From: an uncultured Mediterraneibacter sp.
GTDB lineage: Bacteria; Bacillota; Clostridia; Lachnospirales; Lachnospiraceae
Direction: 5' to 3'
DNA: 62,578 bases
Assembly: GCF_934330165.1 (NCBI RefSeq)
Contig: NZ_CAKRGI010000011.1
Coordinates: 1-62,578 of the forward strand
In this document: one piece after another, positions 52,537 through 62,517 of the stretch
Numbering within the stretch: position 1 is the first letter of the stretch
How the letters are laid out: each line of letters begins with the position of its first letter
The notes under the pieces: generated by a model
Told to the model about the DNA's origin: nothing
Databases searched by the model: none
Seen by the model: the letters and a program-made list of their open reading frames with translations, nothing else
Made by a program: the position numbers and the translations under genes

Positions 52537-52565
52537 TTGTTTTATATTTTATTTTTTTCTATAAT
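52537..52565 (+). promoter_or_regulatory. promoter of the flavin reductase gene
   Basis: TTGTTT, 17 bp, TATAAT. Weak -35, perfect -10, as expected for an activator-dependent promoter. Leaves a 5' leader of about 130 bases. Confidence 0.55.
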
Positions 52566-52703
52566 ACGGATTGTAAGACAGATTGTTAAGCAAATGTCAA
52601 GCAACCTCTCATGGCAGTTTACAATCAACATTTATAACAAGATTTAATGGTTTCATTATTTTAATTTAATTCATTCACTATTTTAATTCAGGAGATTATT
52701 ATT

Positions 52704-54704
52704 ATGAAAAAAGAGTACCAGCATATCTTCGAACCTTTTACAGTTCGCCGTATGACAATGAAGAACCGTATCATGATGACTCCAATGGGAACAAACTACG
52801 GAGAGTCCAGTGGAGAAATGAGTTTCCTCCATATTAATTATTATGAGCAGAGAGCCAAGGGCGGTGTAGGACTTATTATGGTAGAAAATGCCAGCGTCGA
52901 TTCCCCTGAAGGTTCTAACGGAACGACTCAGCTCCGTATCGACCACGACAATTACCTGCCTCGTCTTTTCAAACTGACAGAGACAATCCACAAGCATGGT
53001 GCATGTATCGGTATCCAGATCAACCACGCAGGAGCTTCCGCACAGTCTGCAAGAACCAATATGCAGCCGGTATCCGCTTCCGATGTTCCATCCAAAGCAG
53101 GAGGAGAGATTCCTCGTCCACTTTCTAAAGATGAGATCATGCGGATCGTAAAGAAATATGGTGAGGCAGCAAAGCGGGCTCAGATCGCCGGATTTGATAC
53201 TGTAGAAATCCACGGAGGACATTCTTATCTGTTAAGCCAGTTCCTCTCACCTATCACAAATAAGAGAACAGACGAATTTGGTGGTTCTCTTGAAAACCGT
53301 GCAAGATTCGCACGTCTGGTCATTGAAGAAGTAAGAAGACAGGTCGGACCATTCTTCCCGATCTTTCTCCGTATCAGTGCTGACGAATTTATGGAAGGCG
53401 GAAATACTCTGGAAGATGCTCTGGAATATCTGAAATATCTTGAAAAAGAAGTAGATGTGATCGATGTATCCTGTGGACTGAACGGTTCGATCCAGTACCA
53501 GATCGATGCAAACCACTTCCCTGACGGATGGCGTTCCTACATGGCAAAAGCTGTAAAAGAGCGTTTCGGAAAGCCATGTGTAACAATGGGAAATATCCGT
53601 GACCCACATGTTGCTGAAGATATTCTTGCAAGAGGTGATGCTGACCTGATCGGTATGGGACGTGGGCTGATCGCTGATCCTGACTGGGTAAACAAAGTAG
53701 AATTTGGGGATGTCTGTGATATCCGTAAATGTATTTCCTGTAATATCGGATGTGCCGGAAACCGTATCGGAATCAACCGTCCGATCCGCTGTACTGTAAA
53801 TCCGAATGTACCGGACGGAGAAGGATATAAGAAATTAAAAGTTAATAAACCCTGTAACGTAGTTGTTATCGGTGGTGGTACTGCCGGAATGGAAGCTGCC
53901 TGCACAGCCGCTGAAGTCGGATGTACAACCTTCCTTCTCGAGAAGAAACCTAACCTTGGCGGTCTTGCAGCAGAAATTTCAAAAATTCCGGACAAGAAAC
54001 GTCTTGCTGACTTCCCGAATTATATGATCCACCGTACAAATAACCTGAAAAATCTCTTTGCATTTACAAATACAGATGCAAATGTTGACTTTATCAAGAA
54101 CCTGAAGCCAAATATCATTGTCAATGCAACCGGTTCTTCACCTCTGCTCCCACCGATCCCTGGACTGCACGAGAACATTGACAAAGAAGGCGGAAAAGTT
54201 GCTTCCATTCTGACTATGATCAATCATGTCAACGACTATCCGACTGATCTGACAGGAAAGAAAGTAGTTGTCATCGGCGGTGGAGCTGTCGGTCTTGATG
54301 TCGTTGAATTTTTTGCTCCACGCGGAGCAGATGTCAGCATCGTAGAGATGATGCCGATCATCGGAAATGGAATTGATCCGGTATCCAAAGTTGATATGGG
54401 TACATTAATGAAGAAATACGGTGTACATCAGATGCCGAATACCGCACTGAAAGAAGTCCGCCCGGATAACTTCCTTGTAGAAGCTGACGGAGAACTGAAG
54501 GAACTTCCATTTGATTATGGATTTGTCTGCCTGGGTATGAAAGCCGAGAATCCGGTACTCCAACAGGTAAAAGATGCCTTTGAAGATGATCAGGATATCG
54601 AGATCGTCAATATCGGAGACAGTGTAAGAGCAAGAAGAATCATCGAAGGTACAGAAGAAGGACGTAACATCCTGAATACTCTTGAGAAGAGAGGATATCT
54701 GTAA
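52704..54704 (+). CDS. Fe-S flavin reductase of the enoate/2,4-dienoyl-CoA reductase (old yellow enzyme) family
   Basis: 666 residues. N-terminal OYE barrel (1-365) with the active-site HGGHSYLLSQFLSP (His170, His173, Tyr175) and GGSLENRARF; a [4Fe-4S] site of Cys343, Cys346, Cys350 and Cys363 (CISCNIGC ... RC); then FAD- and NAD(P)-binding domains with GGGTAGMEAA (about 390) and GGGAVGLDVVE (about 530). Length and plan match clostridial 2-enoate reductases such as FldZ and FadH-type enzymes. Reduces an alpha,beta-unsaturated acid or enone with NAD(P)H. With the quinate/shikimate genes nearby, candidates are a hydroxycinnamate released by the esterase, or (dehydro)shikimate itself. Controlled by its own LysR. 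Confidence 0.92.
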   Translation: MKKEYQHIFEPFTVRRMTMKNRIMMTPMGTNYGESSGEMSFLHINYYEQRAKGGVGLIMVENASVDSPEGSNGTTQLRIDHDNYLPRLFKLTETIHKHGACIGIQINHAGASAQSARTNMQPVSASDVPSKAGGEIPRPLSKDEIMRIVKKYGEAAKRAQIAGFDTVEIHGGHSYLLSQFLSPITNKRTDEFGGSLENRARFARLVIEEVRRQVGPFFPIFLRISADEFMEGGNTLEDALEYLKYLEKEVDVIDVSCGLNGSIQYQIDANHFPDGWRSYMAKAVKERFGKPCVTMGNIRDPHVAEDILARGDADLIGMGRGLIADPDWVNKVEFGDVCDIRKCISCNIGCAGNRIGINRPIRCTVNPNVPDGEGYKKLKVNKPCNVVVIGGGTAGMEAACTAAEVGCTTFLLEKKPNLGGLAAEISKIPDKKRLADFPNYMIHRTNNLKNLFAFTNTDANVDFIKNLKPNIIVNATGSSPLLPPIPGLHENIDKEGGKVASILTMINHVNDYPTDLTGKKVVVIGGGAVGLDVVEFFAPRGADVSIVEMMPIIGNGIDPVSKVDMGTLMKKYGVHQMPNTALKEVRPDNFLVEADGELKELPFDYGFVCLGMKAENPVLQQVKDAFEDDQDIEIVNIGDSVRARRIIEGTEEGRNILNTLEKRGYL

Positions 54705-54747
54705 AATCAGAATGTATATTAGAAGTTAAGTTTCATTTGAGCCTTTT

Positions 54748-54784
54748 CAGTAAGAGAACCTGCCGTTGGCAGGTTCTCTTACTG
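54748..54784. terminator. bidirectional terminator between the reductase and binding-protein genes
   Basis: Perfect 17-bp stem CAGTAAGAGAACCTGCC/GGCAGGTTCTCTTACTG with a three-base loop. Serves the convergent genes at 54704 and 54790. Confidence 0.9.
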
Positions 54785-54789
54785 ATCTT

Positions 54790-55965
54790 TTATTTTGCCT
54801 CAAGTACCTGATACTCTCCGTTCTGTACTACAACAACGGTAGGTTCTTTTGTAGGCTCTCCGTCCTCGCCCCAGGTGATACTCTTTCCTGTAAGACCATC
54901 ATAAGTAGTCTCTGTCATACCTTTTTTCAGTGCATCACAGATATCAGAAACACTCATATCCGGTGTAATATTCTCTTTCTCTGCTGCTGCCTTGACCGCA
55001 TAAACACAGTCATAAGCATCTGCTGCAAACTGGATTGGTGTATCACCAAATGCATCCTTGAAATCAGCAACAAACTTCTGAGTTGCATCATCTGTAGCAT
55101 TGGCTGTAAATGGTGTCAGGAACATCAGATTTTCTGCCAGTGAAGCATCAAATCCGTCAAGATCCAGAATACCATCCATTCCGTCACATCCAAACCACTT
55201 CGGTGAGAAACCTGCTTTATCTGCCTGTGCAAGGATCAGGGATGCTTCCTGATAATAAATCGGAAGGAATACCAGCTCTGCTCCAGCATCTTTTGCCTTT
55301 TGGATCTGCACGGAAAAGTCAGTCTTATTATCTGCTGTAAATGCCTTTGCTGCTACTACTTCAAGCCCTTTTTTCTCTGCCTCTGTGACAAAGTTCTGAT
55401 AGATTCCTGAAGAATAAGTATCGGAACTGTTGTAGATCACTGCTACCTTTTTAGCCAGATTATTATCTGCAATATAATCTGCTGACGCACTACCCTGGTT
55501 CGGGTCTGAGAAACACATACGGAATGCATTATCATACTGGATACTTTCTACTGCTGTAGCAGATGGTGTAAACTGGAACAGATTATCGTTATGCGACTCT
55601 TCAACTACTGCTGTACAAGGTGTAGATGTTGTTGTACCGATCAGCATCTGCATACCCCAGTCTTTCAGAGTATTGTAAGCATTGACAGATTTTTCAGCAT
55701 CGGACTGATCATCCTCAAACTTATACTCAATCTGCTTTCCATTAATTCCGCCTGCTGCGTTAATCTCGTCTACTGCAAGCTGGATTCCGTTCTTTACCGC
55801 TGTTCCGTAAATTGCATTATCTCCTGTAGTAGGTCCGATTCCACCGATCTTAAATGTATCAGCATCTGCTGATGAACCTTTGTCATTACCACTTCCGCAG
55901 GCTGCCAGTGAAACAACCATTGCTGATGCAAGTACAATGCTTGCTGCTTTTTTCAGCATTTTCAT
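54790..55965 (-). CDS. ABC transporter substrate-binding protein, LivK family
   Basis: 391 residues. Lipoprotein signal ending in SLAAC (Cys23), then the periplasmic-binding fold of the branched-chain type: KIGGIGPTTGDNAIYGTAVKNGIQLAVDEINAAGGINGKQIEYKFEDD, LIGTTTSTPCTAV and the QFAADAYDCVYAVKAA hinge helix. It is a single-gene unit with AGGAGG start. It would supply the missing receptor of livHMGF 13 kb away, or serve another transporter. Ligand: an amino acid or a small aromatic/organic acid; not readable. Confidence 0.92.
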   Translation of the reverse strand: MKMLKKAASIVLASAMVVSLAACGSGNDKGSSADADTFKIGGIGPTTGDNAIYGTAVKNGIQLAVDEINAAGGINGKQIEYKFEDDQSDAEKSVNAYNTLKDWGMQMLIGTTTSTPCTAVVEESHNDNLFQFTPSATAVESIQYDNAFRMCFSDPNQGSASADYIADNNLAKKVAVIYNSSDTYSSGIYQNFVTEAEKKGLEVVAAKAFTADNKTDFSVQIQKAKDAGAELVFLPIYYQEASLILAQADKAGFSPKWFGCDGMDGILDLDGFDASLAENLMFLTPFTANATDDATQKFVADFKDAFGDTPIQFAADAYDCVYAVKAAAEKENITPDMSVSDICDALKKGMTETTYDGLTGKSITWGEDGEPTKEPTVVVVQNGEYQVLEAK

Positions 55966-56134
55966 AAATAATTCCTCCTAAAAATAAATTTCTTCAATGG
56001 ATATATTAGCTCTTATTCTCTGTATTTGTCAAGTAAAAAATAGATTGCACTCTATTTTTTTCTTACAATAGTTGTTTTCACCGGGCTTATTGACCACATA
56101 AGCTTAAAAATCCCCTGCAGCAGTCCAAGCCGTC

Positions 56135-56168
56135 AAAAAAACAGCAGTGGGATTTTTCCCACCACTGT
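56135..56168 (-). terminator. terminator of the GH84 gene
   Basis: Minus strand ACAGTGGTGGGA and TCCCACTGCTGT pair (12 bp with two G-U) around AAAAA-type loop, followed by TTTTTTT. Confidence 0.88.
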
Positions 56169-56201
56169 CTTTTCTATGTATTTCTTAAATTTTCTGCTGG
56201 T

Positions 56202-59200
56202 TTATCTGATTTTTTCTTTTTTCTTCAGATAAATTCCTGCACAACCCATTGCAAGACTCAGAAGCATCCATTCCATATGCACACCTGAAGTGCTGTCACC
56301 GGTCTTCACTGCTGGATTTTTCTGTCCCGCATCTCCCTTACCGGAAGTCTGAGCATCATTTCCGGTTGTACCATTGGACGGATCATTCTTGCCTGGCTCT
56401 TCTTTATCCGGCTCATTCTTGCCTGGATCATTTTTATCCGGATCGTCTTTACCTGAATTATCTTTTACCTTCAATCCATCTTTTGCTGCCTGCAATGCTG
56501 CAAGTGCCTGATCCACTGCTTCCTGATCTGCATTCCCATCTGCCAGTACTGCCTGTGCTGCCTGTAATGCTGCCTGCAATGCTGCGACAGACTCTTCTGT
56601 ATAAGAAGAAGTATCAATTCCCGTGATCTCCTCAACCAGCTTGGTAAGGACTTCCTTCCGTACCGGTTCCGGATCAGGTGTCGGAGCTGGTTTTTCTACC
56701 AGTGCCTGTACTGCATCATTCAGTGCTTTCACTGCGGCATCTACCTCTTCCTGACTTGCCTCGGCATTATCCAGTACAGCCTGTGCCGCTTCTTTAGCCT
56801 CATTCACCTGCTCGACAGACTCTTCTGTATATCCTGACAGGTCTTTCTCTTCCAATGTTTCCAGTGCTGTTCTGAGTGCTTCTTTATTGACTACCACTTC
56901 TTCGCCTGTTCCAACTTTTACAGTCACTTCTGCCGGAAGTCCTGCTGCCTCTGCAATCGTTCCCTGTGTTACGAGCGTTCCCTGAAGTGTATAGGTTGCA
57001 TCCTTTTCACCGGAATATGCTGAAAGATCCCACTGAACCGGAAGGACTACATCAACTGGTTCAGTTACTCCGTCTACTGTTACTTTTACAGTGACCGTTG
57101 CCGGAAGCTGATCACGGATCTCCTCTGCTGTCGTTCCTTTCGCTACTTCAATCTGATCCAGTGCCGGAACTTCTGTCACTGCTGCTGTCTCATTGATCTT
57201 TCTTCCTTCTACCGTGATCTCATTGATTCCGATTCCGTCACCATAAGCTTCACTGTTCAGTTCTGTAAAATAAAATCTTACATATCTGCCGGCTACCGGC
57301 TGCTCAAATTCAACCACATCCGTCTGTCCGGTCAGTCCTGCTTCTTTAGAAAGAGCTTTTACGGTTGTCCAGTTTTCATTATCATCTGATACCTGGATCT
57401 CATACTGCGTTGGATAAACTTTATTAAAGTATTTTGCAGTGATCTTATCGATCAGGTTTGCTGAATCCTCTCCCAGGTCAATCACTACCCATGCTTTCGT
57501 ATCGGTAGCGTTACTTCCTTTGATCAGATTGCTGTCCCACTTCGTACTGTCATCCCCGTCTACACAGTTCTCTTTTCTTCCGTTAGTCGTTCCCGAAACC
57601 GTTACCGGCTTATTAAGGGAAAGATTTTCTTTTTCTGTCGTAATCTTTAATAATAATGCATCTTTCTTTGCGAACAGAGCCTCTTTTGCCTCATCAATCG
57701 CAGCCTGATCTGCATCTTCTGACTCATTGACGGCTACTGCACTCTCATAAGCTGCTACAAATTCTGCTGCCGTAGTCTTTGTATAAAGTGTCCGGTCAAC
57801 TTCTTCTGCTGCCGCGATTGCTGCAGCAAGCTCTGTCTTATCCGGTGCTGCCTGTCCGCTTCCTACTGTCACGGCAACCTGTACCTTTACATCCGCAGTG
57901 TTCTGAACTGTTCCATTTAATGAAATGATTCCTTCCAGTGTATAGACACCATCTGCCGCTGCATTATAATTCTCTGTATTCCATACAACCGGCATCTGCA
58001 CTGTCTTTGCAGTTTCAGAGCCGTTACGTTTCAACTGTACACTGACAAGTTTCGGAAGATTCAGATCTGTTGCTTCTGTTCCTTTGTCTACCGTAATTTC
58101 TTCTACAGCTTCTGCTGCCTCAACCTGATACTGTGCTTCGCTCTGAATACCATAAATTTCAAACTCTTTCAGACCGATCGCATTTCCTGCTGCCTGACTG
58201 TTGATTTCAGTAAAGAGAAGTCTGACATATCTGACAGACAATGGTGTCTCTGTCTCATAAGTATCTGTCTGGTTTGTAAGTCCTGCATTCTTTGACAGAG
58301 ATTTTACTGTGATCCAGTTTTCATGATCGTTAGAAACCTGGATCTGAGAAGCTGTCGGATAAACTTTATTAAAATATTTCATAGTCATGCTGTTGATGAT
58401 GCTGGTCTTTGTCTCACCCAGATCTACATAAACCCATGCCGTTGCTCCAGCTGGAGCATTAGATCCCTTCAGCACATTACTGTCCCATTTGGTACTCTCA
58501 TTTCCGTCTACACAGGCTGATGGCACTACACTTGCAGTTTCTGTACCTGAAACAGTCACTGTCTTATTCAGTGCAATATTGGACTCCGTCTCTTCTTCAT
58601 CTCCATCTAAAATGATATGCGGCACATACTCACCGATATCATCTGTATCCTTTCCTGCTTTATCTGTAAAGATTTCATAGATGGATGGCTGTCTGCCTGC
58701 TGCCCACTCCAGACGGATCGCAAAGATATTCTCATATTCTGAAACATCGAATTTCTTAGCACTCTTATCAAATGTTCCTACATTCTCATAACCATCTTTT
58801 GTCAGTACTTTCACTGTTGCATCAGATATATTTGCCGCATCCTGAAGGATTGAGAAAGAACGAAGCTTTGTATTCTCTGTCAGTCTGTATTCCAGATAAT
58901 CCCCATCCACAGTTGCCGCTGATGCTGTAAATACACTGGAAATATCTCCGTCCACACATTTTTCTGCATTTCCGCTGATACTGCTGACTACTTCACTTGT
59001 CTCTCCTGCATCCTGGCTGACTTCTTTATTGATCTCTACTTCATGGATCTTCAGATAATATCCGCTGTTGCCGGTAAGACGGATACGGATATATTTTGCA
59101 TCTGCTCCCTGTGCATTTCCCTTAAGGAAACGATACGGTACAACAAATTCTGAATTATCGTTCGTTACTGAACCGATCTGCGTCCAGTTCGTCTTATCTT

Positions 59201-62165
59201 TTGAATATTCAAGTACTGCATTATAAAATCTCGGATTTCCATCTCCTGTCACCACATTGACATCATACAAAGCAACTGTTGCACCGAGATCTATGATAAG
59301 ATAATCTCCGTTCTGTTGTGCTTCATTCGTCCATGCATAAGTGGAACGGTCTCCGTCAAAAAGATTCTCCCATTTTCCCTCTTTCAGTGCATTCGTAAAA
59401 CTATGCTCCAGAACACTCGGATCCATCTTCAGATTTTCTGCTGTCACTCCCAGTTTTTTAAGATCACAGGTTACTGCACTGTCTGTATTGTTCACGATTC
59501 TTATGTATCTGAGAACTGCAGGTGCTGTAAAATCAGCCTGTCCGCTCCACTGTACCCCGTTTGTGGAATACTGGACAGCTAACTGATCCAGCCCGGTTCC
59601 TTCTGCCGTGATCGCAGAGGCAGAGGTCAGAGCTGTCATTTTAATTCCAACATACTCTCCTGCATTCAGGGTAAGATCTGTAAGATTTCTTACACTGTAC
59701 TCTTTTCCCTGCACAGTCAGTGCTGTCTGCTTCAGGGAATCCACATTTGTATAAATACGCTCTCCCTGTACTTCTTTTTTATTGACTGTGAACTCTCTGA
59801 TATGTGTCCAGTAGTCTGCCTTGGAAGATGTTCCTGTCGCTGCAAGACGAAGTCTGACATATCTTGCAGTAATATCCAGATCACTCTGCACAATTTTTAA
59901 AGTATCATTATACTGTTCACCGATCTGCGTCCAGTCTTCTCCGTTCTCGGAATATTCCAAAATGGCTTTATGGAAATAATCATGGTCTGTATCATTGGAT
60001 CCCTGAAGGATAGAAATATCCGTCACCTTCAGTACACGTCCCATATCTACACCATAATAATCATTTGTCTTCTGAACGGTATTCCATAATCCTGCCGTAG
60101 TCTCATCCCCATCAAAAATCTTCGCTGACTGGGCATCATCTGTTCTCTTTGTTCCACCAAGCACTGCATAGAACTTTGGTGTAAAGTCTGTATTGGATGA
60201 ATCCATTAACGGAGTCAGATTATTTTTTACATAAGCCGTAACTTCTGATAAAAATGGCTGAAGACGCTTACTTCCCGCCTCTGCCTTTGTTGTGCCGTCA
60301 CCTGTATCATAAGTGTTCCACATATTCAAGGCTTTTGCTGCTGTACCGAAATTCGTCCATGCCTCTTCTGCATCATTTCCCTGAAGTGCCTGTGCGGACT
60401 TCAGAATCGCTTTAATTCCTGTAGCAACATCATTCAGAGAACTGAGCCATGGATTCAGTTCCTGAACCAGCTTGGTATTTGTACAGTTTTCTTTAAAGTC
60501 TGCTACTGCTGCAACGATCTCATCCATTTCTGAAATAAGACTTTCAACTTCAGAATCATTTTTCAGTGCAGCACCGCTGTTGATCTTATTCAGAACACCT
60601 GCCAGTGTATCCTTCAGATATTCTGACTCCGGGAATCCACTGCCAATACGGCTGGAATGTGGGCAGTTGGATACATTGCCTGCAATTTTAAAATAAGAAT
60701 CCTCTACTTCCGGCTCAAGATAACGGAAAGCATCTTCCCAGACAGTCTGAGCATTTTCAGAATAGTTGTTGTTATTCCAGAATAACGCTGCCAACTGGAA
60801 TAAGCCGACTTTATTACTCTCGGCAAATCGGGATGGATTGGATACTGCACCTGCCATTCCCGTTACACCATCTCTTGCATAATAAGTAATATCACCAAGA
60901 TAGATTCCTGACTTTGCATGTTCGTTGACCGGATAATTGAGCCAGAAACATGCTTCATGACCTGACTTTTCTTTTATGTAGTCAATCGTACTCTGCGTAA
61001 TCGGCGAGTTTACATCTGCTCCTGTCCAGTAAATACTGATAGAAGGATCAAGCCCCTTTAATGTCTCCAACTCTGATGCATTGGATGACCATTTTGACCA
61101 CACTTCATTATACCCCTGTGGACAGTACGTCAGTGGTTTGCATCCTTTTGGTTCAATAAACTCTTTTGTGAGTTTGTTCAGAAGTGTAACTACATCTGCA
61201 TGAGAACCCTTTCCAAAATCATCATTCAGAATATCAAACTTACGGACTCCCGCATCATACAACTGCTGGAATTTTGCCGTAAGCTGATTATAACGGGTAT
61301 TGTATGCCTCTTCATCTGATGTATTTAATCCGTTAAAGAACCCGGAAAGATGGACAGACCATGCATAATAACATTTCGTCTCTTTTCCTACTTCTACCAG
61401 TTCTTTGATCTGATCAATGTCAGATTGTGGATACAGTTCATTCCATTTTGATGTATGATATGCATCTGTCTTTGATGCATAAACATAATTGTTCATCTTT
61501 ACATCTCTTGCAAAACGCATCAGACTCGCACGGGATGCATAATCCCATCCACCATAAAATCCTTCGATAAATCCACGGAACGCAACACCTGCATAATCCT
61601 CGATCTGAACGTCCAGAATTTTTCCTTCCTTATTATCAAAAGAAGAAAGCATCATCTGTAATGTTGCAATTCCATAAAAAGTGCAGTCTGTATCTTTTCC
61701 TACGATTGCAATGACTGCATTTCCGTCACTGTCTGTGTCTGCACTTAAAAGATACGGATCATTCTTTTCAAATAAATCTTTTGCTTCTACTGTAACATGA
61801 TCCGCAACATAAGTATCTGCTGCCCCGCCTGATTCTTTTACTCCAAGAAGAATATTCGTCTTCCCGGAAACTATATCTTCTGATACAGTCGTAGTCCGGT
61901 CATTCTTCTCAAGTACTTCCTTCAGGAAGTTGACAGTATACTTGTCAATTCCTTCTTCTGCAACAACATTCACATCCTCTGACATGATAAAGCTACTATT
62001 TCCATATGTCACAGACTGCGGAATTGGGTAAATCTTGTACCGATCGGCTTCCTTTGTGGAAACTCCTGCTGACTTTGCCGCAAAAACTCCACTTCCCATT
62101 GACAGGATCAATGTGAAGATCAGCAGACTGCTCAGCAGTTTCCTGTACTTTCTCACCTTTTTCAT
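56202..62165 (-). CDS. cell-wall-anchored GH84 beta-N-acetylglucosaminidase (NagH/hyaluronidase type) with multiple accessory domains
   Basis: 1987 residues. Signal peptide 1-30; N-terminal GH20b-like domain (about 42-190); GH84 barrel (about 195-480) with RGFIEGFYGGWDYASR and the catalytic pair Asp315-Asp316 in FDILNDDFG. Then a helical region and several discoidin/CBM32-like domains (about 660-800, 920-1050, 1170-1330, 1540-1670; see SVRYVRLLFTEINSQAAGN), Ig-like domains, FIVAR-type helical modules (about 1475-1530, 1770-1900), a D/K/P-rich spacer and a VKTGD sorting signal with membrane helix and KKKEK tail. It releases terminal GlcNAc from host glycans (mucin, O-GlcNAc or hyaluronan-type). 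AAAGGGG ribosome site. Confidence 0.93.
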   Translation of the reverse strand: MKKVRKYRKLLSSLLIFTLILSMGSGVFAAKSAGVSTKEADRYKIYPIPQSVTYGNSSFIMSEDVNVVAEEGIDKYTVNFLKEVLEKNDRTTTVSEDIVSGKTNILLGVKESGGAADTYVADHVTVEAKDLFEKNDPYLLSADTDSDGNAVIAIVGKDTDCTFYGIATLQMMLSSFDNKEGKILDVQIEDYAGVAFRGFIEGFYGGWDYASRASLMRFARDVKMNNYVYASKTDAYHTSKWNELYPQSDIDQIKELVEVGKETKCYYAWSVHLSGFFNGLNTSDEEAYNTRYNQLTAKFQQLYDAGVRKFDILNDDFGKGSHADVVTLLNKLTKEFIEPKGCKPLTYCPQGYNEVWSKWSSNASELETLKGLDPSISIYWTGADVNSPITQSTIDYIKEKSGHEACFWLNYPVNEHAKSGIYLGDITYYARDGVTGMAGAVSNPSRFAESNKVGLFQLAALFWNNNNYSENAQTVWEDAFRYLEPEVEDSYFKIAGNVSNCPHSSRIGSGFPESEYLKDTLAGVLNKINSGAALKNDSEVESLISEMDEIVAAVADFKENCTNTKLVQELNPWLSSLNDVATGIKAILKSAQALQGNDAEEAWTNFGTAAKALNMWNTYDTGDGTTKAEAGSKRLQPFLSEVTAYVKNNLTPLMDSSNTDFTPKFYAVLGGTKRTDDAQSAKIFDGDETTAGLWNTVQKTNDYYGVDMGRVLKVTDISILQGSNDTDHDYFHKAILEYSENGEDWTQIGEQYNDTLKIVQSDLDITARYVRLRLAATGTSSKADYWTHIREFTVNKKEVQGERIYTNVDSLKQTALTVQGKEYSVRNLTDLTLNAGEYVGIKMTALTSASAITAEGTGLDQLAVQYSTNGVQWSGQADFTAPAVLRYIRIVNNTDSAVTCDLKKLGVTAENLKMDPSVLEHSFTNALKEGKWENLFDGDRSTYAWTNEAQQNGDYLIIDLGATVALYDVNVVTGDGNPRFYNAVLEYSKDKTNWTQIGSVTNDNSEFVVPYRFLKGNAQGADAKYIRIRLTGNSGYYLKIHEVEINKEVSQDAGETSEVVSSISGNAEKCVDGDISSVFTASAATVDGDYLEYRLTENTKLRSFSILQDAANISDATVKVLTKDGYENVGTFDKSAKKFDVSEYENIFAIRLEWAAGRQPSIYEIFTDKAGKDTDDIGEYVPHIILDGDEEETESNIALNKTVTVSGTETASVVPSACVDGNESTKWDSNVLKGSNAPAGATAWVYVDLGETKTSIINSMTMKYFNKVYPTASQIQVSNDHENWITVKSLSKNAGLTNQTDTYETETPLSVRYVRLLFTEINSQAAGNAIGLKEFEIYGIQSEAQYQVEAAEAVEEITVDKGTEATDLNLPKLVSVQLKRNGSETAKTVQMPVVWNTENYNAAADGVYTLEGIISLNGTVQNTADVKVQVAVTVGSGQAAPDKTELAAAIAAAEEVDRTLYTKTTAAEFVAAYESAVAVNESEDADQAAIDEAKEALFAKKDALLLKITTEKENLSLNKPVTVSGTTNGRKENCVDGDDSTKWDSNLIKGSNATDTKAWVVIDLGEDSANLIDKITAKYFNKVYPTQYEIQVSDDNENWTTVKALSKEAGLTGQTDVVEFEQPVAGRYVRFYFTELNSEAYGDGIGINEITVEGRKINETAAVTEVPALDQIEVAKGTTAEEIRDQLPATVTVKVTVDGVTEPVDVVLPVQWDLSAYSGEKDATYTLQGTLVTQGTIAEAAGLPAEVTVKVGTGEEVVVNKEALRTALETLEEKDLSGYTEESVEQVNEAKEAAQAVLDNAEASQEEVDAAVKALNDAVQALVEKPAPTPDPEPVRKEVLTKLVEEITGIDTSSYTEESVAALQAALQAAQAVLADGNADQEAVDQALAALQAAKDGLKVKDNSGKDDPDKNDPGKNEPDKEEPGKNDPSNGTTGNDAQTSGKGDAGQKNPAVKTGDSTSGVHMEWMLLSLAMGCAGIYLKKKEKIR

Positions 62166-62212
62166 CTTTTTTCCCCTTTACTAAATATACTTGCAGCTCA
62201 TTTTATTGTAGC

Positions 62213-62265
62213 AAAAAAGGCCTTTTTTCTGCTTGTTAAATTCACATAAAAAAAGGCCTCTTTTT
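62213..62265 (-). terminator. A/T-flanked GGCC hairpin upstream of the GH84 gene
   Basis: Minus strand AAAAAGAGGCC and GGCCTTTTTT pair around the loop; the second arm contains a 16-bp palindrome. Ends 48 bp before the GH84 start codon. It could stop read-through from the rrn operon and the small ORF. Confidence 0.65.
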
Positions 62266-62287
62266 ATCTAATTCGGAACTGCTGATT

Positions 62288-62386
62288 TTACTTATTTTTA
62301 ATTACAAGGAACTCATATGCCCTAAGCTTCAGCATTCCAGAATTTTCTTTTGTTTCCTGAAGATTCTTCCCAGTATTTCTTTTCAT
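62288..62386 (-). CDS. possible 32-residue ORF between two terminators
   Basis: An ATG at 62386 opens 32 codons to TAA at 62288. The product is basic (MKRNTGKNLQETKE ...) with a hydrophobic end. No ribosome site is visible and no promoter is seen after the rrn terminator. May be chance or a remnant of a gene. Confidence 0.25.
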   Translation of the reverse strand: MKRNTGKNLQETKENSGMLKLRAYEFLVIKNK

Positions 62387-62405
62387 TTCACAAAATAAAA
62401 AAGAC

Positions 62406-62431
62406 AAAAAAAACAGTGCTTTCGCACTGTT
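62406..62431 (-). terminator. rrn operon terminator
   Basis: Minus strand AACAGTGC-GAAA-GCACTGTT followed by TTTTTT. Lies about 90 bases behind the 23S 3' end. Confidence 0.9.
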
Positions 62432-62517
62432 CCTCATTCCCGTCCATATTTTATATACTTTCAAAACTACATACAGTTAAAAACCAACACCATCATCCAT
62501 CTACCTATCACTGCTTT

